A stretch of DNA of 64,000 nucleotides from assembly GCA_034769895.1 (NCBI GenBank), contig CM068373.1, forward strand, positions 440,057,080-440,121,079. Reading direction: 5' to 3'. Position 1 is the stretch's first letter. Each line of letters begins with the position of its first letter. Both the position numbers and the translations under genes were made by a program. The DNA comes from Magicicada septendecula. Lineage: Eukaryota; Arthropoda; Insecta; Hemiptera; Cicadidae. Under the pieces are notes generated by a model. The model did not search any database, was not told where the DNA came from, and saw only the letters and a program-made list of their open reading frames with translations. Of this stretch, positions 45,078 through 56,059 are shown piece after piece.

Positions 45078-45395
45078 TGTTTAAGGTAATATTGTGATAT
45101 TGCGTAGGCTGCAACGTTTACCACATTTAATAATTTGAAACTGTGTAGTTTATTTGATTTTTTAAATGGTGTTGATAATTTTAGAATACATGTTTTTAAA
45201 TATAGCCTACACTGGAATTGCGAAAACTGTTCGGTCAACAGAACGAAGAAAGCATAAGCCTATATTCAAACGTGCTGTCGTATAAATGCATAGGTATAAA
45301 TATACATTCATTGTCTCTGGAGTTGAGTGGGCACTGAAAGAGTGGATAGGTGGTGAAATTGCTTCCGGTCGCTTACAAACCGCAAAGGTCATGCT
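45078..45395. repeat. Left arm of a large inverted repeat
   Basis: About 300 bp, for example CACATTTAATAATTTGAAACTG, split here as CACATTTAATAA and AAACTGTGTAGTTTATTTGA, matches 47300-47600 in inverse orientation with scattered changes. Probably two copies of one repeat family facing each other. Confidence 0.75.
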
Positions 45396-45589
45396 TTGAC
45401 CAGGCTTTTTATAGGCTCCGTAACTGTGTACTACCCAAAGGAAGTAATAATAATAATAATAGTAGTAGTAATATCAAACAGATATGGATGCAATTACTTA
45501 AGAAACAATAATTCTAAAATCCGATGAAACTCAAATTCACCACTATACACCATAGAGGAATAACAGTCCAAACAGTGGATGGAAGTGCT

Positions 45590-46110
45590 TCGAAGAGGGC
45601 GACTGTTTCAGTCGGAAAGGAGATGACGACTGTTTTGGGGATTTACAACGCGTGTGCTCATAGACTATCTGGAAAAGGCACAACCAACAATCGAGTGTGT
45701 TATCCACAACGATGCTAGTAAGGTCAAGTGTGTGCTAAGAACAAGTGCTTTTCCAACACGACTATGCACCCGCTACCACTTCTTGAATTGCAGTCACAAA
45801 ACTCCATGAATTCTTCCAACTGTTGCCATACGCACCATATTCACCAAATTTATCCCCCCCTCCCCAGTGAGTTTCCTGCTCCCGAAGATCAAGAAATGCC
45901 TTGTTGAACAAAGATTCACTTCAAATGCGAAGGTCATCGCTGAAACAAACTCTTATTTTGGACAGTGACAGGAATTGTAATGTACTGAAACTATAGATAA
46001 TATCTTTGGTCTAAGTGTGTCGAGTTGAAAGGGGACCACACTGAAAAATTAAAAAACAGTTTAGTAAAAAGGATTTGTTCTCTGTTTCAGGCCGAGAACT
46101 TCTCCAACTA
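45590..46110 (+). pseudogene. Mariner transposase, C-terminal relic
   Basis: Across frames it reads KEMTTVLGI (end of the first catalytic region), FQHDYAPATTS (HDNAPxHT, second catalytic Asp), LLPYAPYSPNL (YSPDLxPCD region, third Asp lost), RFTSNAKVIAETNSYF and WSKCVELKGDHTEK, the usual mariner C-terminus. Several stops and frameshifts. No terminal repeats found. Confidence 0.75.
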
Positions 46111-46137
46111 TGCTTATACCATATTTTAACATCTGCT

Positions 46138-46172
46138 TATTATTATCATTATTATTATTATTATTATTATTA
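46138..46172. repeat. (ATT)n microsatellite
   Basis: About ten ATT units. Confidence 0.9.
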
Positions 46173-47179
46173 ATAAACGGTGAGTCAAAAGTATCTGAAG
46201 GTGAAAATACTAGTATTATCCATTCGATGTCGAACATATTAGCAATGTTTTACTCAGGATGACAACTAAATGAGACTCTTGATTTCGTGACAGTTCAGAA
46301 AGTTTACTATTCAAACACGTTCAAACGCCCAAAATATTCAGCACGTACAATACTCACTCATTGTAAATGATTAAACATAAATAATAATAATTTGAAGACG
46401 CGAAGAATTACCTAAGAATAAGAATGGAACAGTAAACGTATGGAAACGACATTATAATCGATTGATTTAAAAATACGTAATACAAAATTTCTAAGAATGG
46501 CATAAATAAATAAAATGTTAGTTGCGAATAAATAGCTTTAATAACGAAAAGATAAAAAGTGTCTAAATAAGGAAAATAAACGTGCGGAAATAACAAAATA
46601 ATAACGCAAAATTGAACAAAATTACCTAGTAAAAGTAAAAATGTGTTTAAAATCACAGCGTGTGAAAGCTGACATGTCAAAATCCGGACCATAGCAACAT
46701 ACGTAACTGATACTTCAAATGTATACGTAACTGACATCGTGGAAAACGTCTTTTATTACTTTGTACAGAGAAGTGGGGATGTGCGTGCGCGTGCTTATGA
46801 ATATGTATTAGTAGGCAGACACACGTGTTATTATCGCTAAGTGCTGCTGCTGCTTGTTATCAGCGATGGCAGGTTGTTGTAGTTATTAATATTTATGTCG
46901 CGCTTTGTGTAATCTGGCGTAACGCGACCGTATGTCATGTCAAATAAATGTACAGTACAGTACGTGTAATCCTGATCTGTCACGACGATTGAATAATGTC
47001 GCTGGTTCCCGCAGAGCAGAACGCTTAAAATTATTAGTTAAGAATTGCCGAAATGTTGGATACAAAACGATTTATCCCGTGTGTTTACGTACCTGCGGTT
47101 CGAGGACCATGTGCCTCCCTCATCCTCCCCTTTGTGACGTGGTTCCACCAAAATCTTTCATCATTATCATCATCATCTT

Positions 47180-47210
<31 letters not shown>

Positions 47211-47295
47211 GGCTTTCCGACCTGCTGCAATAATCGGTCCGTCCACCTCTTACAGGACCGCCAACGTTCCGTTATCCTTTGGGTATTATACAGTC
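46173..47295. other. No recognised gene; one (CTT)n run
   Basis: 47178-47211 is a CTT microsatellite. The 109-codon minus frame at 46408-46737 is hydrophobic and AT-driven without motif. Confidence 0.35.
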
Positions 47296-47299
47296 ACAA

Positions 47300-47600
47300 A
47301 ACGTGCCCCTTTGCGATTTTTAAGCGACCGGATGCAATTCCACTCTTTCAGTGCCCACTTAATTCCAGCGACAATGAACGTATATTTCTACCTGTGCGTT
47401 TTACGACAGCACGTTTGAATATAGGCTTATGCTTTCTTCGTTCTGTTGACTGAACTGTTTTCTCCATTCCAGTATAGGCTATATTTATACAATCATGTAA
47501 CTGAAAATTATCAACATCATTAAAAAAAATCAAATAAACTACACAGTTTAAAATTATTAAATGTGGTGAACGGTGCAGCCTACGCAATACCATAACATTA
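47300..47600. repeat. Right arm of the large inverted repeat
   Basis: Inverse, diverged copy of 45078-45395 (AAATAAACTACACAGTTT, TTTGAATATAGGCTTATGC, TCAGTGCCCACTTAA). About 1.9 kb separates the arms. Confidence 0.75.
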
Positions 47601-48234
47601 CCATAAGGAAAAAACAAAGCTGGGCGACATACAGTAACTTACGTGAGTAAACATTTTCCAGCAGAATCACACGGAGCGGTAGGAGCTGACATCTCAAGAA
47701 CAGACAACGGTTAGATATTAACGTAACGGTTGTAAGACCGTTACCACAGCTGCGGCGTATTAAGCTCCTGTAGGGATCTGTACTCTTAAAACATTCCACT
47801 CTACGCTGGACACTGGCAGGGAGCAATGAACTCCGTGGACGTCGAATACGCGGGAGTCAGGCAATCACCGCTAACTTTTAAAAACCCTCCATCCGCCGTT
47901 GATTAATATTATCTCATTTGTTTATACAGAAAATGTTTACGATTTAGCACTGATGCACTGATGGTATTAAAATTTACGAATTTAGGAAAATAAGTTTTTT
48001 CTTACCATCCACTTTTAAATTTGTAAACAAATATGTAATTTATTGAATATTTTGTTAAAGTGTCTTTTCCTATGCGCACAAGAAATACCATGTGAGTGAC
48101 AGTCAAGTAACACCGAAACTGTGTTAAACTTATTTGAAGTGAGTAGTGTTACAGTGATGCGTGCAGTGGAATGGCATATGACACCACATTCCTTGTTCGG
48201 TAGCAAAGCTCCTGCTGCGGTAGTAGAAAGTTGA

Positions 48235-48490
48235 CTACCGTTGTCCGTACCACATGCTCCGCTGGTAGTCCGGAATGTTTTCGTTCAAGTAGTCTGTACA
48301 TTCCTTGTGTGCCTTGTGTAAACTCAACAGTTTTGACTCTGCCTTTTCTCGACACACTCTTACAAACGTAAATATCGTGTTTCTAGTACTAAAAGTAAAA
48401 ACCCAATTCTCTGCATCGTACAGCCCAGCTGGTGTAACCGTAGTTCTGTAAAATTCCATCATAATTACGGACTGTTTGCCGTACTTTATG
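48235..48490 (-). mobile_element. Possible LINE RT C-terminal fragment
   Basis: Minus frame reads EFYRTTVTPAGLYDAENW, which resembles the LINE stretch KFYKTxVxPxLLYGxExW, followed by less clear sequence. Weak. Confidence 0.35.
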
Positions 48491-48580
48491 AAGTTTGGCT
48501 TGCAGTATCACACATCCTGTCAAGTGTTTCCATTTCATGGTTGCCGTGTAATTTAAGGAAAATGGTCGCAGAGCAAACTA

Positions 48581-49297
48581 AAAACTACAGTTGAATTTTT
48601 ACAGTAGACAGGAGAGGTATTGACAGTTGTCTGCAAGCGAGTGGGGAAATGGTGTTTAGTGCGGTCTGATTGGCTGAAACTATCACCGCAGCGTTGTCAA
48701 CTCGTACTTGTTTATGCTTTACCACCTGCGCATACTAAATTGAATAGTAGGCCTAGTGTAGTTACTTTTGTTTGATGTGATTGAAATTTAATTGTTTTAA
48801 ATTACAATATTGTCATATTTTAGTGATATTTTTTAGAAATAAACTCTGAAAACTTTACCAAGTGGTTCACATACTCGTTATTAAAAACCTCACAGTGGCT
48901 TCAACTATTGTAATGAATAACAACCCTTATCACTCGGTTATATACGACAAAGCGCCGACATTCTGGCTACACGTAAAGAAGAAATTATTCACTGGCTTCA
49001 CCAACATAACATTTCTACCTCTGTTAGCATGAAAAAAAGCGAGCTGTTAAAGCTGGTATCAGGCTGTAAACCCCCATTTCCAGAATACGTAATTGACAAA
49101 GTAGAGGAAAAAGATGTCCACCGTACCACTGTCATTTTAACCACATTGAGTTAATTTGGGCAGAAGTAAGGGGATACGTAGCAAGAAATATGACTTCTAC
49201 AGGAACAGAAGTAGAACAGAAACACGTGGTTACGAACTGGCAATATGGTGATGACGTCATCGCAACTGTCAATCCCTCTCCTGTAAAAATTGCAGTT
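48581..49297 (+). mobile_element. IS630/Tc1-like DNA transposon remnant
   Basis: About 717 bp bounded by inverted ends with the words CAGTTGAATTTTTACAG and CAGGAGAGG...TTGACAGTTG on the left and CAACTGTCAATCCCTCTCCT with CTGTAAAAATTGCAGTT on the right; TA lies at both borders. A transposase C-terminal fragment lies inside. The exact left end is uncertain by a few bases. Confidence 0.62.
48940..49250 (+). pseudogene. DDE_3-type transposase, C-terminal fragment
   Basis: Frame 1 reads ATRKEEIIHWLHQHNI, then MKKSELLKLVSG and KPPFPEYVIDKVEE. One frame change later comes PYHCHFNHIELIWAEVRGYVARN, written here in pieces: PYHCHFN, then HIELIWAEVRGYVARN. The PPYHCxLNxIELIWxxVK motif holds the third catalytic residue (the Glu) of IS630/Tc1-related endonucleases. 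One frameshift and loss of the N-terminal two thirds make it inactive. Confidence 0.75.
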
Positions 49298-50590
49298 TAA
49301 ATTACAGTATAAACTGCTGTTTTAGTTTATAACCTTAGTGTGAGTTTACGCGTGATGGATGTAGAAGCACAAAACACGTCGATTCGAATTCAAAGAAAGC
49401 GTATTTTCTCACTTAGGCTTCTGCGGCCTGTGTTCATTCTGTACTTGAAGTATGTTATGGTCCGTATATGTACCGTATGTATGATATATTTGAATCGGTC
49501 CGTACCGGAAGAAAACTTCATATATAGAAAGTGTATCTTATTTAGTGGAAATAAAATCCTGACCCTCAGCAAACATGAGTGTCAATATAAAATTACCATT
49601 ATTCCAAACGCCACCTTAAACCTCAAGTATATTTTTCCGTGTTCTCATCTGAATAGAAACCAAACAGAACTGATGACACAACTATGTTGATCTACGTTAA
49701 TTTTCTCTAAACATATTTTAGTATTATCACACATATTTCTTACTACTTTTATATTTTGTTTCTTCTCCTGCTTATAATTTAGTCAGTACTCCAGTGTATT
49801 ACCAACTTCGTTAGTCTAGACTAAACAGTTCCTCCATCTGATTCTAGGCGTTCGCTCTTCTCACTTTTGGACGAATCTCTAGAGCTTTTTTAACTCTACT
49901 GTCTTTATCCATTTCAATGACATGAACGTTTCAGAGTCGTGTGACTATTGCTTCACCAATGGATAAGTACTAATCAGTCAATAAGAACAATATGATAAAA
50001 GTACGAGTAAACAAATTATAATTAGTTAATTGTCAACCAGTAAAGTGAATAGAAATTGATCTAAATTGATTTTCCTTACAAAATTATAATTGAAATGCGA
50101 AACCTATAGTATACTATTTACCAGGTAGATAGCGTTAAAGTGTCTGTGAGAGGAGACGTAGTGACGTTTGTGTAAGGAAACTTCATACGACCTTGTCATG
50201 TGATCGCGTGTAGATGCTCTCTTATTGTTTCCAATAATGCCACTCGTCACGCTATGGAATCACATAATAGTGATGGTACTGAATCAGATTCCCACCTTGT
50301 GGCGGACGGAGTGATTACTGATTAGTATACGATATCTCCATAACTCTAACCCTTGATCTAGGAAAAGCTGTGCAGTAGTTCAGATGCAACAGAACTGAAA
50401 AGAAGATTGAATATATATAACATGACAATGAATTTTTCTCACAAACTTTCAGCACTGTGACTTCAAAAAATAAACAGTTGATAGCTGTACCACTTGATTG
50501 CACTGAAAACAGTGGTTTGAATAACTTTACCAAATTTAACTGTACCGTAGCTTTTGTCGTTTTGTCTCGCGTCACAAAAAAAGAAACTTA
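49298..50590. other. No recognised gene
   Basis: The 116-codon plus frame at 49340-49690 has no motif I know. No repeat ends found apart from a small palindrome around 49291-49320. Confidence 0.3.
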
Positions 50591-50599
50591 ATAATATTC

Positions 50600-51240
50600 A
50601 ATCGCTTTAAACAAGGAAACTCTGTGCCAAACTTAAAGACGGCGAAACGGAACCATTTAACAAGCTGAAACAGCTACAGAGATAAAGGAATATCTTGGTT
50701 TCAGGTTTCATGCGACACAAAGCATTTTTGGATTGTCGTGAAACTATGAAGGCCTTGTTTTGGACGTCAAAGCACGGCACGAACTGATGCAAGTATGCGA
50801 AAGAGAAAAATCTCTTCGAGTCCGTTCGTCGTCTGATGCTAACAGAGGATTGGTTAAGAACTAAATATAAATCATCAGACTGCTCATGAAATTGCAGTAC
50901 GGTCAGAGTTTGTTGAATGTTAAATGCTCCATCGTGACAACCCTCAATTCGTCGTGAATAAGTATTTGCTCAAAATGGTATTCTCAATGTATTCCAGCTG
51001 TGTATCCCCCTGATTTAGTCAATACGAATATTTTCTGTTTCCAATAATTTGAGAACTAACTCCGTGACCGCTATTTTTAAAGTGCGGACAACATCCAAAA
51101 GATTGTGACAGATCAGCTAAAGGCGTTGAGAGCTTAAGACTTTCAGTACTGTTTCAAGCAGTAATATCGATGTCTACCTAAGTGTATGGCTTCTCAAGAG
51201 AAAATAGAAGGGGAGAAAACTGTTTTTTACATAATTAATT
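50600..51240 (+). pseudogene. Mariner-like transposase relic
   Basis: Across frames the 3' part reads YFXSADNIQKIVTDQLKAL, then FQYCFKQ and KCMASQEN, close to the mariner C-terminal pattern (NxxxIxxxVTxxLxxIPxxxFxxCFxxWxxRxxKCIxxxGxYF). Upstream, IPPDLVNTNIFCF stands for the YSPDLxPxDxxLF block with its Asp lost. Strongly decayed. Confidence 0.55.
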
Positions 51241-51755
51241 TACATAATAGTATTGTTTTTTTGAAACACCTCTGTACATTGTTTTTTGTCAGTGGAAGTT
51301 AGACATTAGGAAGGCAAGAGAAGACGCGTCCCGATGGAGCAGAAATGTGGATACGGCGGAAGGTGGGTAAAAATTAGTTGCACTGAAAGGAAAACAATTT
51401 AGAAAGCGTGGCGTAGCAATGGGGGAGGGGATCAGGGGATCAGTACTCTTCAGAGCTATTAAAATTCCAACTCCATAATCACTGAAGATAGGCCTATTAC
51501 TAAGCCAGTTAGTTGTGTTAAAAATAAGGCTTATATAAATAATTGTACAAAAAAATTACAGTATTTGTAGATTAATAAAATAAAGTTACAGTTTTTTTAA
51601 TAATGACAGTCACTCATTATTTGGTAAACAACGTGCCACACGTATGTACAGCATGATTTACGCTCAAAACTCAAAAACATGCGCCGCTTTACTCAAAAAC
51701 GTTGAGACACAAAAAAATTATAAACTTATATGGGAAGAATCCTGAATGAAAAAAT

Positions 51756-52085
51756 ATGTGTCCTTATATGTGTCCTGAAAAAAAAAATGGGGAGTCCAAC
51801 CTTCAGCCTCGTCTCATCCCCCCCCCCACCCTATCCAGGAGCAGCTCCAAATTAGGCCACTGGGTAGAAGAGAAACAGAAAAATAAGATATTAGGACGTA
51901 TCGTAAAACATGGTAAATTTATCACAAATATGCTCAACAATAAGGACCTAGGTAAAAAATATTTGGAAGATATCAGTGGGTTAAAACCAGACAGTGTGAG
52001 CTTCCTTCAAATTAAATGCGCAAACGAAGTAAGAACCGAGATGTTGAAAGCTTTAAAAAGTCAAACAACAATTCAATATATTTGA
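51756..52085 (+). CDS. Unrecognised frame, possibly a LINE C-terminal relic
   Basis: 109 codons. GRIVKHGKFITNMLNNKDLG followed by KYLEDI is faintly like the LINE C-terminal pattern GHIxRHxxxxxxVLEGxxxGxR...YxxDI. Without the intervening GRPR motif this is weak. It is followed 50 bp later by a Penelope-type tail. Confidence 0.25.
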   Translation: MCPYMCPEKKNGESNLQPRLIPPPTLSRSSSKLGHWVEEKQKNKILGRIVKHGKFITNMLNNKDLGKKYLEDISGLKPDSVSFLQIKCANEVRTEMLKALKSQTTIQYI

Positions 52086-52129
52086 TATTATTGCCGCAGT
52101 AAAACTACAATTCAATATGTATAAGTAAA

Positions 52130-52310
52130 GTTTTCCGGGCTATTTGGCCGTGGTCTATGGTTTATTGACAAACCAAACGTTTCAACAGCTCCATTGGCTG
52201 CCATCATCAGTGGAATTTAAAAGAAATCCAAGGCCTCCTGAACGTAGGGTGTTCGCGTCAGGCCCACAGTACTGGCTGTGGTCAGCCTTTACCACAGTAC
52301 CACAGCCTTC
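52130..52310 (-). repeat. Penelope-type tail with hammerhead-like motif
   Basis: On the minus strand 52180-52210 reads CTGATGATGGCAGCC, a loop, then AGCTGTTGAAACG: a CTGATGA box, a stem GGCAGC/GCTGTT, and GAAA. The surrounding words (GGGCTATTTGGCCGTGGTCTA) recur at 55275-55296. No coding sequence attached. Confidence 0.6.
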
Positions 52311-52419
52311 AAATAGTATCATTGAATCTATCATCTTTATTCGGACGATTTAAAAAAAACCTCTTCCTTGCAACTTTACTCGTGGCACACAGTGCTTGAA
52401 TTCTATTCTTCTTCTTCTT

Positions 52420-52725
52420 CTATGGCGTCACAGTTCGAAGTCGAACCTTAGCCTCCATAATCATCCGCCTCCATTTTTCCTTGTCCTTGGCGATCGATGT
52501 CCATCGTTTTATTTTAAGTAAATTATCAGCATCCCTCGCCACTGCGTCAATCCAGCGTGTCTTTGGTCTTCCGACAAGCCTTCTACCCTCTATCTGACTA
52601 AACAGTACCTTCCTAGGTATTCGGTTGTCTTCCATCCTAGTGATGTGTCCTGCCCATTGGAATCTATGCAGTCGGATGGTGGTGGCCAGATCATTGTCTT
52701 TATACACCCAGTCAATAAAATCCAA
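52420..52725 (-). pseudogene. LINE C-terminal region
   Basis: 101 codons. RLHRFQWAGHITRMEDNRIP, then KVLFSQIEGRRLVGRPKTRW and KRWTSIAKDKEKWRRMI, the typical C-terminal tail of LINEs of the I/RTE type in insects. Confidence 0.85.
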
Positions 52726-52876
52726 GTATCCTCATTGTGACGCATTCTCCATGTCCCGTTTACTTGGATTGGTGCATATAGTCTCCTCAAAATTCTACTT
52801 TCAAAAGTATTGACTACGTTAGCGGCTTGTTTGTTCAGAGTCCAAGTCTCGCTGCCATATGTTATCACCGGTCTAA

Positions 52877-53470
52877 TCATAACTTTATATAAAGTGACCT
52901 TGGACTGATGGTGGATATTCCTTGTCTTGATATAGATGTCAACGAAGCATATGTTCTATTTGCGGCCTGTATCCTTTTCCTTATTTCATTTATCTCTTCA
53001 TTGTTTTCTGCCATCCAACATCCCAAGTATTTAAACTGATTCACTGTTTCCACGTTTAGTGGTTCAATTTCGAACTGTTCAGGTTTCCTGGTTTTCTTCT
53101 GAGTCGTGATAACCTTTGTTTTATCTGTATTAATCTGTAACCGTATCTCTTCTGCTTCACCTTTGAGTTCCTGGAATGTCTCTTTTGCTCTTCCTTGGGA
53201 TCTTGCCATAATATTGATATCATCTGCATATCCTATGATCTGGACCATTTTATGTTCTAATGTTGAATTCCTATAAATTGGCAATTTTATGATCACATAT
53301 TCAAGTGCTAAGTTGAACAGTTTTGGTGCCAGCCCATCGCCCTGTTTTAATCCTCTCGTAACATTAAAAGGATCTGTCATACCCCTTTGCAATTTGACTT
53401 TGGCTGTTGTCTGCATCATTGTCAATCTTGTCAGTTGTACTAATTTAATAGGTATTTGAAAGTACAGCAT
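52877..53470 (-). pseudogene. LINE reverse transcriptase palm
   Basis: 197 codons. NVTRGLKQGDGLAPKLFNLA (motif before the active site), IIGYADDINIMARS (catalytic YADD near 86-89), INTDKTKVITTQK and NQFKYLGCWM. The frame then breaks before VITYGSETWTLNKQ at 52860. Confidence 0.88.
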
Positions 53471-53894
53471 AAAAAGTTTATTCCTATGTATGCTGTCATA
53501 CGCTTGCCTAAAAATCTACAAAGATTTATGTTAGGCCAAGATTGTTTTCCCACATCTTCTTCATCAGTATTTTGACTGTGAAGATTTGGTCTATAGTGGA
53601 TCTTCCACTCCGGAAGCCATCTTGGTATTCCCCCAATATTCTTTCAACATACGGTTTCAGTCTCTTCTGTACCATTCGGGTGAATTGTTAACAACTGCGT
53701 AAGAAAACTAAACAATTGTGTAATGTGATCATAAGCTTTGCTTCGCTTAGTCAATTCAGCTTGATGGTGCCCCCCCCCCTCTGACAGCTGAGGCGCTGGT
53801 GCCCGGTGCTGCAGCATACCCTAACGGTATGTATAATCCGCTCCTGTTATCCAATTTGGAACAACAACAAAAGGGGACGTAATTTTTAAAGTAT

Positions 53895-54579
53895 TGTTAC
53901 GCAATGCAGAAAAAGTATTACGCCATTACGGAGCGTTCTGGTACATTGGAGAACGTTGTTGCACTCTATTCCCCGCAGATGTAATGCGTACGTGACGTTA
54001 ACACGCGAGCCATTGTCACGTATCGGAACAACCTCTTACATTCGATAGCGTTGTTCGAGAAGTTTCTCAATCCAACGGTGCGTGTTTCTGCGAAGGTCGC
54101 GTTGAAGTGTCCTCTAGAATTTTCGATGGATTGTTAAGGACGCATATTATGGAAGCACATGTATGATAAGGACATATTATGGAATCTTGCTGACTATAAA
54201 TAGCCCATACAGCTGCTTACTTTTCAGTTATTGTCAGGCGATTACTCTGTGCTTTCAAGTGGTTATTAGTGAAAAGTCAGTTGTTGTCGGGCGATTACAC
54301 CGTGCGTTTAAGTGGCGATTTACACAGTGCGGTTCGAAATATTGTGGCGAAGTATTACGTGTTTATAGTCGTGCGGGACGATTGTATTACAATTGTCTTT
54401 TATATCAGTTGACATTTTTTATTGCGTGTGAACAATTTTTATTGATTTGTAGTAAGAGACTGTCTTGTTACTTACAAACTGTGTAATTGTGATAATTAAA
54501 GCTGGTGATTAGTGACGTAATTGGTGTCTGTATTCTGTGTTCCACTGTACCATACGACGATCAGTAGACCGTCGTAACA
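53895..54579 (+). repeat. Solo LTR
   Basis: Starts TGTTACGCAATG and ends GACCGTCGTAACA, so the ends are TG...CA and roughly inverted. GTAT at 53891-53894 and 54580-54583 could be a 4-bp target duplication. The internal part (GTGCGTTTAAGTGGCGATTT, TAAGAGACTGTCTTGTTAC, GGTGATTAGTGACGTAATTG) is related to 56779-57316 on the other strand. CTATAAATAG near 54196 could be a TATA box. No internal retroelement sequence adjoins. The LTR call is inference from these features. Confidence 0.55.
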
Positions 54580-54583
54580 GTAT

Positions 54584-55065
54584 TATTTTTCTGTTGAACG
54601 TAACAAACACCAAAATCAGGTATGTGTGGGTTTTTAAACTGTGTAATTAGGTTCAAAACCATGCAAAAGTTCGGTTTTTGCTTTTATCCGGTACTATAAC
54701 GTTGTCTTTGTTGTTGGTCTCAATTAATAGTTTTCCGACTGTCTAGCGTACAAACGAAAAAGCCAAGACCAGTTGTCAGTTCCCAGTCATCAGTGACAGT
54801 ATGCGCCGACATGATACAATTAGTCGCGGACGTGTGTCAACAGCAGAAGTGTTCGTGATAAATTACGTCACATTACGTACGATCGATCCATACAAGCTGA
54901 TGTTTTCTGCTCTACATAAAGACGTTTGCCCTGCGGCGCGCGTACGTTGTTATCCAACCGTGTGTGTACTACACGTTACGTTATGTACTTAACTTACTAC
55001 GTGTTACATGCACACGAAACAGTACAGATCTTGAATATGTACAGGCTCTGAGTTACGGCGAAACG
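54584..55065. other. No recognised gene
   Basis: The 63-codon frame at 54801-54992 has no motif. Nothing else seen. Confidence 0.3.
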
Positions 55066-55141
55066 AGAGTAGGCTTGGTGTAGCGTGTACCCTAAGTATA
55101 CCACGCGGCTTGGGTTCGATTCCCGGCAGGCGGCGACATTA
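55066..55141 (+). repeat. tRNA-like SINE head
   Basis: GGTTCGATTCCCGGC at 55110-55125 is a perfect box B; GTGTAGCGTGTACC, some 30 bp upstream, is a possible box A. The cloverleaf is not convincing as a working tRNA, so a SINE head is the better reading. The following CAGTAAAACCTCGTTAAAACG (55147-55167) resembles a pogo-type terminal repeat. Confidence 0.4.
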
Positions 55142-55259
55142 TTAACAGTAAAACCTCGTTAAAACGCTGTTGAAAGGACCAATGTTAATACCGCATGTTA
55201 ACCAGGATCGCGTGTTGTACGGGAAACGGCCAAGTAGCACAGATATGTACAGATACTTA

Positions 55260-55510
55260 TTAGAAGAGTTTACCGGGCTGTTTGGCCATGGTCTACGGTT
55301 TAAAGAAAAACCAAACGTTTCGACAGCACCACTGGCTGCCATCATCAGTGGAATTCAAAGAATTCGAGACCTCCTGAACGCGGTTTGTTATCGACAGGCC
55401 CACAGTACATGATATGATGATGGCAGCCAGTGGTGCTGTCGAAACGTTTGGTTTGTTTTTCGGCCGTAGACCACGGCCAAACAGCCCGGTAAACTCTCCT
55501 AATACAACTG
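55260..55510. repeat. Two Penelope-type tails in inverted orientation
   Basis: 55262-55350 and 55413-55505 are inverse copies of one sequence (GTTTACCGGGCTGTTTGGCC, CCAAACGTTTCGACAGCACC, CTGGCTGCCATCAT). The minus-strand reading of the left arm, 55318-55348, is CTGATGA, stem GGCAGC/GCTGTC, then GAAACG. The right arm has the same core on the plus strand (to GAAA at 55441-55444) but starts TATGATGA. Confidence 0.72.
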
Positions 55511-56055
55511 ACACCGGCCGTGAAAGACTTAGGACAATTTTACAGATACTTATATTCATATTTTCCACATATACGCCTACATGCGAAATAAACGCAATTT
55601 TACAAGCAAAGGCTGAATGTTATTCAGTAGGACTACTTATCTAGAGTTACCATCTGTCCGGGTTTTCCCACACATGTCCTATTTTTCTTGTGAGTAGGGA
55701 ACGTCAGGGAAGGAATTTTCGCTCGAGAACGGGATCTTATGAATTTATTAAAAAGAAAATGTCAGAAACGCTAATGTTAAAAAGTTAGGAACATTTGAGG
55801 TATGCGTTGACAGACCGCGTCACGTTAGAGACGGGCGTTAGTAGGCCAGGAATTTCCGCCAAGGCGTTTGACATTTCATTTAACGTGGGAGTGGGGCGTG
55901 GTCCTTGGGTGGAAGACGGAAGGGGTATAAACGTGATAGGAAACAGCTCTTCAGTCGTTAAATCTTTCAACAGGGTCTTTCAACCGGCACTCTTAGATAA
56001 AAAGTTTTTAGTGCGCATGAATGTTTATGTGTGTTAACATGTGTTCAATTTGTGG
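55511..56055. other. No recognised gene
   Basis: Both strands are open for 60-80 codons around 55785-56037; neither translation shows a motif. Confidence 0.3.
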
Positions 56056-56059
56056 TTAA

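Larger units (their letters stand above)
52405..53690 (-). mobile_element. LINE, 5'-truncated, moderately preserved
   Basis: Minus strand: RT at 52877-53470, post-palm region at 52590-52880, C-terminal basic region at 52420-52725, and a (GAA)n-type 3' tail at 52403-52421. Upstream of 53470 the RT continues in other frames to about 53690 (EYQDGFRSGRST-like, QAYDSIHR). Two or three frameshifts. No 5' endonuclease. Confidence 0.87.

Noticed and set aside
55066..55141. Functional tRNA gene
   Set aside because: Box B is good but the arms do not fold into a convincing cloverleaf; a SINE head is more likely.
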